Notes: a model not told the origin generated them from the letters alone. Positions 1 to 9,455 are shown, counted from the first letter of the stretch. The stretch: DNA of 64,000 bases from CG1-02-35-72 sp045046885 (GCA_045046885.1 JASFYX010000011.1:1-64000); one strand, 5' to 3'. Translations and numbers: made by a program.

Positions 1-1904
1 GCAATTATAAAATAAACATTATAGACACACCTGGTTTAGACGACTTTATTGGCGAAGTAAACTCTTCTATGCGTGTAGCCGATAGTGCTGTTATGGTAAT
101 TAATGCCCAATACGGTGTTGAAGTAGGTACAGAAATTATATGGAATTTTAATGATCGCTTTAACAAACCAACTGTTTTTGTTATCAATCAAATAGATCAT
201 CCAAAGGCAAACTTCGACGAAAGCTTTCAAAGCTTAAAAGATCTTGTTGGTAATAATGCTATTAAAATACAATATCCATTAGTTGTTGATGGTGCGCAAT
301 GTATTATTGATGTACTTAAAATGATAATGTATAAGTTTAAGCCTGAAGGCGGAAAACCAGAAAAATTACCAATACCAGACGATCAAATAGGATTAGCCAA
401 TACACTAAATAATGAATTGGTTGAAAAAGCTGCCGAAAATGATGAAGATTTAATGGAACTTTATTTTGATAAAGGTACTTTAAACGAAGACGAAATGCGT
501 AAAGGTATTAAGATTGGTATGCTCAATCAAGAGTTATTTCCAGTGTTTTGTATGTCTGCTTTAAAAGATATGGGTAGCGGCCGTTTAATGGGTTTTATAG
601 ATAATGTTGTTCCGGCTGCAGCCGATTTAAAACCACAACTAAGTTTAGAAGGTAATGAAATATCTTACAATCCTAAAGACCCTACAACACTATTTGTATT
701 TAAAACAGTACATGAACCTAATTTAGGACGTATTACTTTCTTTAAAGTTATGTCTGGCACTATAAATCAGAATGATAAATTATTAAATTCAAGAAATGAA
801 GAGCTGGAATCTTTAAACCAACTCTTTATAATGGATGGTAAAAAAAGAGAAGCAGTTGACTCTTTAAAAGCCGGTGATATTGGGGCGACACTTAAGCTAA
901 AATACACCGAAACCAACGATACACTTTATCAAAAAGGACATAAAACAACCATTAGACCTATTAATTATCCTGCGGCTAGAATTCACAAAACATTTTCGGC
1001 TAAAAACAAAAATGAAGATGAAAAATTAAACGAAGCTTTAAAGAAAATCCAAAGCCAAGACCCTACTGTTGTTATAAAATATTCTAAAGAACTCAAGCAA
1101 CAGATTTTATCTTGTCAAGGAGAGCTACATTTGGCCATAGTCGATTGGGATTTAAAGAACAACTACGGCATTACGGCTACTTTCGAACAACCGCGCATTG
1201 CTTATCGCGAAACAATTCAGCGTTCTGCAACAGCCAGTTATAAACACAAAAAACAATCAGGCGGCTCTGGACAGTTTGGCGAAGTACATATGAAAATAGA
1301 ACCCTGGTATGAAGGTATGCCGGAACCAGAAGGTTTTAATCTTAGAAAAGCCGCAGAAATAGTTGACCTGCCATGGGGCGGTAAACTGGTGTTTCATAAC
1401 TGTATTGTAGGTGGTGTTATAGACACGCGTTATTTGCCTTCTGTAATGAAAGGTATTTTAGAAGTTATGGAAGAAGGGCCATTAACGGGTTCTTATGCCA
1501 GAGACATTCGTGTGATGGTCTTTGATGGTAAAATGCACTCTGTAGATTCCAATGACATATCGTTTAAAATTGCCGGCGCACATGCTTTTAAAGCCGCTTT
1601 CTTAAATGCCAATCCTAAATTAATGGAACCCATTAACGAACTCATTGTAAAAGTTCCCGAAGAACTTATGGGTAATGTTATGACCGATTTACAATCGCGC
1701 CGTTCTATCATTTTAGGTATGGATAGCGTAGGTAAATACCAACAAATTACAGCCAAAACACCTTTGGCAGAAATGTATAAATATTCTACAACTTTAAGAT
1801 CTTTAACACAAGGGCGGGCGTCGTTCAGTACCAAATTTTTAAAATTTGAACCTGTTCCTGCCAATGTTCAAAAAGACTTAATTAAAAAGAATGAAGAAGC
1901 CTAA
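1..1904 (+). CDS. fusA: Elongation factor G paralogue (EF-G2-like), 5' end outside window
   Basis: Ribosomal translocase family: GTPase domain, then domains II to V. The frame is open from base 3, so the true start lies upstream; about 633 of some 700 residues are visible. The first visible motif is G3, DTPGLDDF at bases 24-47. Canonical EF-G has DTPGH here, and the His that positions the hydrolytic water is Leu in this protein. G4 reads NQID (186-197) instead of NKxD. Domain IV and the C-terminal EF-G domain are intact (GGSGQFGEV, GMDSVGKYQ). These changes point to the Bacteroidota EF-G2 type rather than housekeeping EF-G; a Bacteroides EF-G2 has been reported to work without GTP hydrolysis. 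No str-operon neighbours are seen. Family assignment is secure; loss of GTPase activity is inference. Confidence 0.5.
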   Translation, partial: NYKINIIDTPGLDDFIGEVNSSMRVADSAVMVINAQYGVEVGTEIIWNFNDRFNKPTVFVINQIDHPKANFDESFQSLKDLVGNNAIKIQYPLVVDGAQCIIDVLKMIMYKFKPEGGKPEKLPIPDDQIGLANTLNNELVEKAAENDEDLMELYFDKGTLNEDEMRKGIKIGMLNQELFPVFCMSALKDMGSGRLMGFIDNVVPAAADLKPQLSLEGNEISYNPKDPTTLFVFKTVHEPNLGRITFFKVMSGTINQNDKLLNSRNEELESLNQLFIMDGKKREAVDSLKAGDIGATLKLKYTETNDTLYQKGHKTTIRPINYPAARIHKTFSAKNKNEDEKLNEALKKIQSQDPTVVIKYSKELKQQILSCQGELHLAIVDWDLKNNYGITATFEQPRIAYRETIQRSATASYKHKKQSGGSGQFGEVHMKIEPWYEGMPEPEGFNLRKAAEIVDLPWGGKLVFHNCIVGGVIDTRYLPSVMKGILEVMEEGPLTGSYARDIRVMVFDGKMHSVDSNDISFKIAGAHAFKAAFLNANPKLMEPINELIVKVPEELMGNVMTDLQSRRSIILGMDSVGKYQQITAKTPLAEMYKYSTTLRSLTQGRASFSTKFLKFEPVPANVQKDLIKKNEEA

Positions 1905-1908
1905 TTTT

Positions 1909-1939
1909 AAAAGCCCAACCCTAAAGGTTGGGCTTTTTA
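1909..1939 (+). terminator. Rho-independent terminator after the EF-G gene
   Basis: A perfect 12-base stem (AAAAGCCCAACC, 1909-1920, against GGTTGGGCTTTT, 1926-1937) with loop CTAAA starts four bases after the EF-G stop codon and ends in T-rich sequence. It separates EF-G from the next operon. Confidence 0.5.
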
Positions 1940-1943
1940 TTTG

Positions 1944-1951
1944 TAACTTTG
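1944..1951 (+). promoter_or_regulatory. Bacteroidota -7 promoter element TAACTTTG
   Basis: TAACTTTG matches the TAnnTTTG consensus of Bacteroidota primary sigma promoters and lies 39 bases before the small membrane protein gene, just after the terminator. No clear -33 TTTG is seen at normal spacing, so only the -7 element is claimed. Confidence 0.5.
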
Positions 1952-1990
1952 CACCTTAATAAATATTACATTTTCTAAATTTTATTTAAG

Positions 1991-2176
1991 ATGAAACTTA
2001 TCTTATTAACAGTGGGCTTATTGGCATTAGGATTTGCTGGAATTGCCCTTAAAATATTAGTCAAAAAAGAAGGCAAATTTGCAGGCACTTGTGCCAGTCA
2101 GAATCCACATTTAAATAAAGATGGCGAAGCTTGTGGTTATTGTGGCCGTTTACCCGAAGACTGTAAAAACAAATAA
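1991..2176 (+). CDS. Small membrane-anchored protein with a Cys-rich tail
   Basis: A 61-residue protein with one N-terminal hydrophobic helix (about residues 2-23) followed by a short soluble tail with four cysteines (TCASQ, ACGYCG, DCKN). The cysteine spacing could bind a metal or form disulfides. Similar short membrane or secreted proteins are common in Flavobacteriaceae, but I know of no assigned function. It opens a five-gene + run (1991-5441), 12 bases ahead of the glycosyltransferase. It starts at ATG and has a promoter element upstream, so it is probably a real gene. Confidence 0.5.
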   Translation: MKLILLTVGLLALGFAGIALKILVKKEGKFAGTCASQNPHLNKDGEACGYCGRLPEDCKNK

Positions 2177-2188
2177 ATTATAAACAGT

Positions 2189-3289
2189 TTGGCTAACATA
2201 TTACTATTTAGCTTTTATGCTGTTTTATTCATTCAGGTATTTTATTTTTTAGGTATTTTTAGTTTATTCTCTTGGACTAAAATTAAGGAGAAACCGAGCC
2301 AAAGCTTTCCTGTTTCTGTTATTGTATGTGCTAAAAACGAAGCTGTAAATCTACAAATTTTGGTACCGCTTTTATTAAAGCAAAACCATCCCAATTTTGA
2401 ACTTGTTTTAATTAACGACCGTTCTACAGATAACACCCTAGATGTCATTAAAGAAATAGGCGCTAAAGATACCCGTGTAAAAATTGTAGCTGTTGAAGAA
2501 AACGAACAGTTTTGGGGAAGCAAAAAGTACGCCTTAACTTTAGGCATCAAAGCAGCAACATACAAACATTTACTCTTTACTGATGCCGATTGCATACCAA
2601 ATTCAGATAATTGGATTAGCCAAATGATGCAAAATTTTGACGATAATAAACACGTCATTTTAGGGTATGGCGCTTATAAAAAAGAAAAAGGATTTCTAAA
2701 TAAACTCATCCGCTACGAAACACTTTTAACAGCACTTCAGTATTTTTCTTATGCCAAATTAGGAGTACCTTATATGGGGGTTGGGCGTAATTTAGCTTAT
2801 ACAAAAGAAGCTTTTTTTAGTGTTAATGGTTTTATAAATCATATGAATATCCGTTCGGGTGACGACGATTTATTTATAAACGAAGTAGCTACTAAAAAAA
2901 ATACAGCTATTTGTTTTAATGCAGATGCCTTTACAACTTCAAATCCTAAAAAGACATTTAAAGAGTGGATATTGCAGAAAAGACGTCATATAAATACGGC
3001 TGCTCATTATAAAAAAAGTCATAAATTTTTATTGGGCTTATTCTATGTATCACAAATTTTATTTTGGATTTTAGCTATTATTTTATCGGCTTTGGCCGTA
3101 AAGCCACTCATTGTTTTTTCCTTAATTGGATTGCGCTTTTTAATTTTTTACTTAATAATATTCTTTAGCGCAAAGAAATTACAGGAAAAAGACCTCATAT
3201 TTTTCGCATTATTTTTTGAAATTAGTTTAATTTTGATACAATTGCGTATATTTATCGGCAATCTTTTTTCAAAACCTACACATTGGTAG
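2189..3289 (+). CDS. Family 2 glycosyltransferase, membrane bound
   Basis: Inverting GT2 glycosyltransferase, likely moving a sugar from a nucleotide sugar to a lipid or polysaccharide acceptor at the inner membrane. An N-terminal helix (residues 3-28) leads into the GT-A domain: VIVCAKNEA, NDRSTDNT, the metal-binding DAD in TDADC and a QKRRH motif like the Q/RxxRW of processive GT2 enzymes. Two or three hydrophobic helices follow (about 275-360). The start is TTG at 2189; no ATG fits as well and the hydrophobic start is kept. It overlaps the sigma-factor gene by 7 bases, suggesting coupled translation. Acceptor unknown. Confidence 0.5.
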   Translation: MANILLFSFYAVLFIQVFYFLGIFSLFSWTKIKEKPSQSFPVSVIVCAKNEAVNLQILVPLLLKQNHPNFELVLINDRSTDNTLDVIKEIGAKDTRVKIVAVEENEQFWGSKKYALTLGIKAATYKHLLFTDADCIPNSDNWISQMMQNFDDNKHVILGYGAYKKEKGFLNKLIRYETLLTALQYFSYAKLGVPYMGVGRNLAYTKEAFFSVNGFINHMNIRSGDDDLFINEVATKKNTAICFNADAFTTSNPKKTFKEWILQKRRHINTAAHYKKSHKFLLGLFYVSQILFWILAIILSALAVKPLIVFSLIGLRFLIFYLIIFFSAKKLQEKDLIFFALFFEISLILIQLRIFIGNLFSKPTHW

Positions 3290-3837
3290 AAGATACTAAA
3301 TTATTAGAACTCATTTCTCAAGCTAAAAAAGGCAATCAAAGTGCTTATAATACTTTGTTAAATACTTTTTGGAAGGATATTTTTAATTTTTTGAAAACAA
3401 GATGTTCTGATGATGATGAAGCCGAAGACATTACCGTAAAAACCTTTGCTAAAGCTTTTGATAAATTAGAAACTTTCGACACGAGTTACAATTTTAAAAC
3501 CTGGCTATTCTCTATTTCAAGAAATATAACCATAGACCATTTTAGAAAACAAAAACCCGATTTAATTTCTATACACAAGTATCAAAAGGAAGTTCAAAAT
3601 GTTTATGACGAAGAGCCCTCTCCTGCCGACAAACTTATACAAAAACAAAATTTAGCACAACTACTGCATTATATAAAACAACTTAAACCGCATTATAAAC
3701 AAGTTATTAATTTGCGTTATTTTATGGAAATGAGCTATAAAGAAATAGCCGAAGAAATAAATGAGCCGATAAATAATGTTAAAATAAAGTTGTTGCGGGC
3801 AAAAAAATTATTGGCTGAAATTATTGATAACAGTTAA
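3283..3837 (+). CDS. ECF-type RNA polymerase sigma factor
   Basis: Sigma-70 family factor of ECF size (184 residues). Region 2 is near residues 25-95 (DITVKTFAKAFDKLETF, WLFSISRNITIDHFRK) and region 4 near 125-180, with a helix-turn-helix (YKEIAEEINEPINNVKIKL). It starts with TTG inside the last codons of the glycosyltransferase gene, so its expression probably depends on that gene. No anti-sigma factor gene lies beside it, which is unusual for ECF loci. Targets cannot be read from the sequence. The neighbouring metal transporter may be a target or may only be co-transcribed. Confidence 0.5.
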   Translation: MVEDTKLLELISQAKKGNQSAYNTLLNTFWKDIFNFLKTRCSDDDEAEDITVKTFAKAFDKLETFDTSYNFKTWLFSISRNITIDHFRKQKPDLISIHKYQKEVQNVYDEEPSPADKLIQKQNLAQLLHYIKQLKPHYKQVINLRYFMEMSYKEIAEEINEPINNVKIKLLRAKKLLAEIIDNS

Positions 3838-3841
3838 TTTT

Positions 3842-5062
3842 ATGAATAAGTTTTTGAAAATACTTAAGTCGCTTGGCCCCGGTTTACTTTTCGCAGGAGC
3901 CGCTATTGGCGTCTCACATTTGGTACAATCTACACGTGCTGGTGCCGATTACGGTTTTGGCTTGTTATGGGCTTTACTTTTGGTTCATTTATTCAAATAC
4001 CCTTTTTTTCAGTACGGGCCACGTTACGCGGCTGCCACAGGCGAAAGTTTAATTGATGGTTATAAACGTCTGGGTAAAGGTTTTCTATGGATTTATTACA
4101 CTTTGACTTTTGCCACGATGTTCAGCATTCAGGCAGCCGTAACTATTGTCACTGCCGGTTTGGCTATTAAACTATTTGGGTTAACAAATAGCACACTTAT
4201 TTGGAGTGGTATTATTACACTGGTTAGTGCGCTAATTTTACTAATTGGTCGTTATAAATTACTCGATAATTTAATGAAAGTTATTGTTTTGGTTTTATCT
4301 GTAAGCGCCATATCAGCCGTTATTATTGCTCTTAACCATCCTACTACGGCAGTTGATTTTACACCTGTTTTCCCAAAAGGTACTGTTGGAATTGCCTTTC
4401 TTATTGCCTTTATGGGATGGATGCCAGCACCATTAGACATATCGGCTTGGCACTCACTTTGGACTTTAGAAAAAGCTAAGACAGAAGATATAAATCCCAA
4501 AAAAGCCATATTCGATTTTAATATAGGTTATTTTGGTACCATTGTTTTAGGTATTTGTTTTTTGTCTCTTGGCGCTTTGGTCATGTTCCATTCAGGTGAA
4601 ACTTTTAGTAATAAAGCCGGTGCTTTTTCGGCGCAACTCATTAATTTATTTACCAATAATTTAGGAAAGGGTGCTTATTTTATCATTGCTATAGCTGCTT
4701 TTACCACTATGTTTAGCACTACTATTACAACCTTAGATGCGTCGCCACGGGCTATGGCCAAATCGACCGATTTACTTTTTAAAAACAACACTAAAGACAG
4801 TTATTTAATATGGCTTGTTTTACTTGGTGCAGGGACACTTATAATCTTAGGGTTTTTTATTACTAGTATGACACTTATGATTAAAATAGCCACTATTATT
4901 TCGTTTTTAACAGCGCCGTTTTACGCCATTGCCAATTACCTACTTATTACCAGTAAACACACACCAAAAGAATGGCATCCATCAAGCGGATTAAAACTTT
5001 TGAGTTGGTTGGGTATTATTTTTTTAATTGGGTTTAGTGTCTTTTATTTAATCTCATTTTAA
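3842..5062 (+). CDS. Divergent NRAMP-family transporter
   Basis: Integral membrane protein with about eleven helices in the NRAMP/LeuT-like superfamily. The N-terminus has GPGLLFAGAAIG as in NRAMP TM1, but the metal-binding DPGN of classical members is replaced by GVSH. The TM6 MPH motif is replaced by MPAPLDIS. Both metal-binding half-helices therefore differ from Mn/Fe transporters, and the substrate may differ (NRAMP-related Mg and Al transporters also depart here). I chose ATG at 3842 over an upstream in-frame TTG at 3824, because that one would overlap the sigma-factor gene and adds a non-conserved start. Gap to the sigma gene is four bases. Confidence 0.5.
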   Translation: MNKFLKILKSLGPGLLFAGAAIGVSHLVQSTRAGADYGFGLLWALLLVHLFKYPFFQYGPRYAAATGESLIDGYKRLGKGFLWIYYTLTFATMFSIQAAVTIVTAGLAIKLFGLTNSTLIWSGIITLVSALILLIGRYKLLDNLMKVIVLVLSVSAISAVIIALNHPTTAVDFTPVFPKGTVGIAFLIAFMGWMPAPLDISAWHSLWTLEKAKTEDINPKKAIFDFNIGYFGTIVLGICFLSLGALVMFHSGETFSNKAGAFSAQLINLFTNNLGKGAYFIIAIAAFTTMFSTTITTLDASPRAMAKSTDLLFKNNTKDSYLIWLVLLGAGTLIILGFFITSMTLMIKIATIISFLTAPFYAIANYLLITSKHTPKEWHPSSGLKLLSWLGIIFLIGFSVFYLISF

Positions 5063-5072
5063 AATTAATATT

Positions 5073-5441
5073 ATGAAACTTTTTAAAATTATAGCTGTTG
5101 GATTTTTAGTTTTAATTCTAAACTCTTGTGCAAAGAATTCTAAGCCGGGTTATTACCATGTTTTATTATTGGAATATGCCGATAACACACCACAACAGGA
5201 AATAATTAACGATGTGTTGGGCTTCAATAAAATTTCCGATGTCATTAATGTAGCAATGGGTAAAATAAAACCCAATGAACGCAATACTTTTTCTAATTTT
5301 AATTATTCTGTGGTATTGACATTTAAAAATCAACAAGGCTTAGAAAACTATTTAAAGCATCCTTATCACGTAAAGATTTACAACAAACACGAGCCTTATA
5401 TAAAAGCCATTTATACCGCCGATTTTGATGCGTTGAAATGA
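5073..5441 (+). CDS. Dabb-domain lipoprotein
   Basis: A 122-residue exported lipoprotein. The signal peptide ends in the lipobox LNSC (Cys19), followed by one stress-responsive A/B barrel (Dabb) domain (YYHVLLLEY at its start; YLKHPYHVKIY near its end). Dabb proteins form small dimeric ferredoxin-like barrels; some act as monooxygenases or cyclases, many have no known role. An envelope-anchored Dabb protein is less usual than a cytosolic one. Last gene of the 1991-5441 operon, 10 bases after the transporter gene. Function unassigned. Confidence 0.5.
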   Translation: MKLFKIIAVGFLVLILNSCAKNSKPGYYHVLLLEYADNTPQQEIINDVLGFNKISDVINVAMGKIKPNERNTFSNFNYSVVLTFKNQQGLENYLKHPYHVKIYNKHEPYIKAIYTADFDALK

Positions 5442-5449
5442 AAACAAAA

Positions 5450-5473
5450 CAAGCGACATAAAAATGCCGCTTG
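5450..5473 (-). terminator. Terminator between convergent genes, mainly for the - strand
   Basis: Stem CAAGCGACAT (5450-5459) against ATGCCGCTTG (5464-5473) with one mismatch and loop AAAA. Reading the - strand, T-rich sequence follows, so it best terminates the T9SS propeller gene. It may also slow transcripts from the + operon. Confidence 0.5.
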
Positions 5474-5500
5474 CCTCTAACCTAACTATTTAACTAACTT

Positions 5501-7900
5501 CTATTGTACCAATACTTTTTTAGATAAAATAATGGTATTATTAGATTTAATTGTCACAAAATAAACACCTGTTTTGAGTTTATAAGAAGGTATCGCATAT
5601 TCGTAACTACCTGCACTTTGTTGTCCTTTTTTAAGCGTTGTAATGGCGCGTCCTTGAATATCGTAAATGGCTATATTGGTATCACCTCCTCTTGTAAGCG
5701 AATATTTTATATTCAAATTTTCGCCACTTCGTACAGGATTAGGATAAACACTTAAATTACCATTGGCATTTTTAAAATAATCATCCACACCTGCAACTGC
5801 AGTACTAGGCCCCGCTTGTGCGTATAAACCTGTACCTGTACCTACGAGCAAATCGTCAAAAAACAAAAAGTTAATATTTGTACCATTAGGGTATGTATAA
5901 CCTGTTTTCCAAGCAGAGCCACTTGTTGGGAAATAATAAACCTCATTATCAACAGCTACATAAAGCGTATCTACACCATAAGTTACGGCACGACCAATTT
6001 TTCCAGCCATTGTTGGAAAACCTGAAGTTGTATAGGGCGTCCACAAGGCTGTACCTCCTAAATCTTTAGAGTACGAAATTGGATGATTTGTACCTGCATC
6101 TGTTCCTGCTGCATAAACCGTATTAGAAGTCGTACTGTACTCTAAATCTTTTATTGTGGCTACAATTAAAGAACCTGTACTGGTTGTAGAAGCATTCATA
6201 TCTTGTGTGACTGTCCAAGTTGTGCCTGTACCACTACCACTTTGTTCCAATTTGTAAACACTACGGCCTGTTGGTGTACTTAAATCGTAATCAACACCCA
6301 CGTAAGCTACAATTTTACCACTTTCTTGTGTAAAGACAATATCGTTTACATCAACGTCATTTACACCCGATGAGGCGAAAAGTAATTGCTGATTCCATGT
6401 AGCACCTGCGTCAAGCGAAAAGAATAAGCCTCCTTTATCTGTTCCTGATAATTCATAACCAGCCATGATAATATTTTCATCGTAAGGACATACAGTTATA
6501 GCATTTGCCTTAGTACCTACATTGCTATAATTATATGGGGCATTTTCAGGCGTAAATACTCTACTCCAATTAGTGCCACCATCTGTTGTTTTATACACTC
6601 TTAAATTACCTGCATATGCTGTATTGGCATCAGAAGGTTTCATTGCTACAGAATAATAAGGAGATCCATCGTTCATTGGGAACATAGCATTTGTCCAAGT
6701 AGGTGTTGCTGTTTGGTATCCTGTTACTTTTCTTATACCCGATTTAGAGGCAATCCAAGCTGTATTTTTATCGGCTGTCATTTCCATATCGTTTACTTGT
6801 ACGGCTTCTAAGCCACCGTCTGCACTCGTTACATTTGGTCCTTGGTCTACAGACACACCTAAACCTTGGTCTGTAGTCATATAAACCATCTTATTATTAT
6901 TAGGGTCTGTAAACACAGCCCCGTCATTAGGATGTGTATAAGAGGATGTATTTCCAAAATTAGTCCATGTACCTGAAACGCCTTTGCTATTACTATATAT
7001 ACTTGAAAAGTAAACATAATATGATGAAGTAACTCCGCCAAAGGCAAAAGTACTACCCGATACACCATTTATGCCGGTATTATATTCTGTGTAAGTTGTT
7101 CCATTATCATCTGAATAAGCAATATATTTAGAAGAATTGTCATTACCACCTATAAAATAGCGACCATCGGGTGCCACACCAAAGGCTGTCCATGTAACGC
7201 CGCCACTTGTGAGGGTTGGTGATACATCTGTAAAAGTTGTAGAAGCAGATATCGTAGTATAATCGTCTGTTGAAATATACAATTTTGGTGTTGTGCCTTT
7301 GTCAAAAACCATTATTTTACCACTAACAGGGTGAATAATAAAAGACTGCATATTTGTCACAGCCGGTAAAGCAATAGGCGCTCCAGTTCCCGGTGTAAAA
7401 TTGTTGGTCGCATCTAAGGTACCAAACATTAATGTGCCGCTTTGTACAGCAAAAATATTATCACCTTTTATAAAGACATCGGCAACACCGCCCTTTGTAG
7501 CTTCTATAGCTGCAGAGGTTGAATCGGGATGTGCCGTATATAAATTGCTATTAGTAACAAAATAAAAGTAACCAGAATTGGGGTGAACAGCTATCTTGCT
7601 AATTGACGAGCCGAAATTAGCTGTATCTGCCAATGCCGGTATCGCTTTAAAATCGGTTATAACCGGTGTTCCTGCAGGTGCTGTGTACATATCAGCAAAA
7701 AAAGCCGTATTGGCACTTTCGGTTGTGACAATAATTCTAGACGAATCGGCGTGCTTTATATAGCCTGTTATAGCATTAATACGCCCTCCGTAAACAGATT
7801 GAACATCAGGAACACCTAAATCGGTTCCTACTAAAGGAGGCGTAACAAGTGCCAAAGTAAAAATAAGAATTGGCAACAAATAAAAGTAAAATTTTTTCAT
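5501..7900 (-). CDS. T9SS-exported beta-propeller protein
   Basis: A 799-residue secreted protein. An N-terminal signal peptide (about 1-22) precedes a long region of repeated beta-strand blades of the BNR/sialidase or photosynthesis-stability-factor type (VYKTTDGGTNWSRV, FFSLDAGATWNQ, YSDDNGTTY). The last 80 residues are a type A T9SS sorting domain (VYPNPVRSGENL, LKTGVYFVTI, KKVLVQ). It would cross the outer membrane through the T9SS, whose PorU and PorV are encoded in this window, and be attached to the surface or released. No catalytic sialidase residues are recognised, so adhesion or glycan binding is as likely as an enzyme activity. Confidence 0.5.
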   Translation of the reverse strand: MKKFYFYLLPILIFTLALVTPPLVGTDLGVPDVQSVYGGRINAITGYIKHADSSRIIVTTESANTAFFADMYTAPAGTPVITDFKAIPALADTANFGSSISKIAVHPNSGYFYFVTNSNLYTAHPDSTSAAIEATKGGVADVFIKGDNIFAVQSGTLMFGTLDATNNFTPGTGAPIALPAVTNMQSFIIHPVSGKIMVFDKGTTPKLYISTDDYTTISASTTFTDVSPTLTSGGVTWTAFGVAPDGRYFIGGNDNSSKYIAYSDDNGTTYTEYNTGINGVSGSTFAFGGVTSSYYVYFSSIYSNSKGVSGTWTNFGNTSSYTHPNDGAVFTDPNNNKMVYMTTDQGLGVSVDQGPNVTSADGGLEAVQVNDMEMTADKNTAWIASKSGIRKVTGYQTATPTWTNAMFPMNDGSPYYSVAMKPSDANTAYAGNLRVYKTTDGGTNWSRVFTPENAPYNYSNVGTKANAITVCPYDENIIMAGYELSGTDKGGLFFSLDAGATWNQQLLFASSGVNDVDVNDIVFTQESGKIVAYVGVDYDLSTPTGRSVYKLEQSGSGTGTTWTVTQDMNASTTSTGSLIVATIKDLEYSTTSNTVYAAGTDAGTNHPISYSKDLGGTALWTPYTTSGFPTMAGKIGRAVTYGVDTLYVAVDNEVYYFPTSGSAWKTGYTYPNGTNINFLFFDDLLVGTGTGLYAQAGPSTAVAGVDDYFKNANGNLSVYPNPVRSGENLNIKYSLTRGGDTNIAIYDIQGRAITTLKKGQQSAGSYEYAIPSYKLKTGVYFVTIKSNNTIILSKKVLVQ

Positions 7901-8148
7901 GATTTGATTGGTTTTTAATTAATATAATTTGTTGGTTGTTAATCTTTCTGAAGTACAATAGTACGTATTATTATTATTTTACAAAAAAGGAATTTTCCCC
8001 TTTTATATAATTTAATGTATTTTTTAGCCAACTCCTCTTGGACTCTACTAATTGATAAAGGTTTAAATTTAATAGAGATAGACCTATTTCACTAGATGCT
8101 TTAAACCCTAAAATTAGATTTTAACAATATGTTACAATTAGATAATTG

Positions 8149-9264
8149 TTACATTTGTTGGTTTCTGATGAATTCTTTTGGTGTCACACTAAAGTTTTTT
8201 TTGAAATTCCTGTAATAAGACACCCTTGAATTAAAACCTGATGATAAACCAATACCCTCAATAGATAGTTTATTTTGCTCATTTTCTTTTAATAAGCCAA
8301 TAGAATAATCAATCCTTTTTTTATTAATGAAGTCATAAAAATTGGTTTTATAATGGTTTTTAAATATTTGCGACAACAGATACGGTTTGACGGCTATCTT
8401 TACGCTAAAAGAGGTAAGCGTTAAACTATTGTCTAAAAATATATTATCGCCAATTTCTTTATTTATTTTTTCAATAAATAATTTATAATCATCTCTCGTT
8501 TCTGTTGTAACTGAACTGCCCTCTTTAACTAGCTTACTTTCATTAATAAATACGGCTAATTGCATTTTTGTAAATAAAGATTCATAGTTTCTAGCTGAAA
8601 ACAATACAATAAAAAATACTGTTATCATCAATATTGGCATTATTATAAATTCGGCAATAAAAGGAGGTAGCATTAAATAACTAAAAACACTAATTAGTGT
8701 TAAACTTAAAAGTGCATAGTTGAATATTAGAATAAAGTGCATTTTATTTTCATCAATATTGCCTTTTAAATATTTTTTGGCTTTGTTTATATTGCTTATA
8801 TTTAATAATGTATAGTATATGTTATTTCCTAAAAAAATAAAATTTAATAAGACAAATGATAGTGTAAAATTTCCATTTTTTAAATTATAAATAAATTCAA
8901 TTTTATCATCATTTGTGTAAAAAAGAAAAATAAAATAAATCAGATAGCATACAGATAAATAAAACAAAATATGTTTAATACTATTAATTTTAAGGTTTTT
9001 ACCAATAAAATAATTTGTATAGATATAACTTAAAAAAGGCAAAACAAAACTGAGTTGACTTAAAACAAATGCTGTTGACAGCATGCTCCTATTATTTTGA
9101 AGAACTGCTAAATTAAATGCATAATTAAATATAGGAAATAAAAAAATTAAGCCCAGCACAATATTTGCGACAGAATTTTTATTGCGTAGCAATAAAAATA
9201 AACTCATAACTAATAGGTTTAATATTGCAGTAAAATTTATTATTGTAGCTAAAGCATATGTCAT
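8149..9264 (-). CDS. Membrane-anchored AraC-family regulator
   Basis: 371 residues. The N-terminal two thirds (about 1-230) are six or seven hydrophobic helices, and the C-terminus (about 265-371) is an AraC/XylS DNA-binding domain with two helix-turn-helix units (FFDNS-like first HTH region; IDYSIGLLKENEQ and VSYYRNFKKNF typical of the second). The membrane part probably senses an envelope or lipid signal; regulators of this shape are common in Bacteroidota. The nearest gene downstream on the same strand is the T9SS propeller gene 248 bases away, a possible target but not shown. Starts at ATG. Confidence 0.5.
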   Translation of the reverse strand: MTYALATIINFTAILNLLVMSLFLLLRNKNSVANIVLGLIFLFPIFNYAFNLAVLQNNRSMLSTAFVLSQLSFVLPFLSYIYTNYFIGKNLKINSIKHILFYLSVCYLIYFIFLFYTNDDKIEFIYNLKNGNFTLSFVLLNFIFLGNNIYYTLLNISNINKAKKYLKGNIDENKMHFILIFNYALLSLTLISVFSYLMLPPFIAEFIIMPILMITVFFIVLFSARNYESLFTKMQLAVFINESKLVKEGSSVTTETRDDYKLFIEKINKEIGDNIFLDNSLTLTSFSVKIAVKPYLLSQIFKNHYKTNFYDFINKKRIDYSIGLLKENEQNKLSIEGIGLSSGFNSRVSYYRNFKKNFSVTPKEFIRNQQM

Positions 9265-9378
9265 TAACCTATTGTCATTTTAATATTATTACTGTAAACA
9301 AACCTCTTTGACATAAACATCAAAATTTTCCACCGATTTCTGGGAATTAAACAAAACACCCAACGGATCAGTTATCTA

Positions 9379-9386
9379 CAAATATA
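9379..9386 (-). promoter_or_regulatory. Candidate -7 element TATATTTG for the AraC gene
   Basis: CAAATATA on + reads TATATTTG on -, an exact match to TAnnTTTG, about 115 bases upstream of the AraC-family start codon. The long leader makes this a moderate call. Confidence 0.5.
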
Positions 9387-9455
9387 TAAATACTTTTTTA
9401 CCTTTTTTTGTTTATTTATTAGGGTTTCTAATCTCTACTATTCAATTGATATTTG

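Noticed and set aside
3824..3841. Upstream TTG as start of the NRAMP-like gene
   Set aside because: It lies inside the sigma-factor gene and the conserved protein begins at the ATG at 3842.
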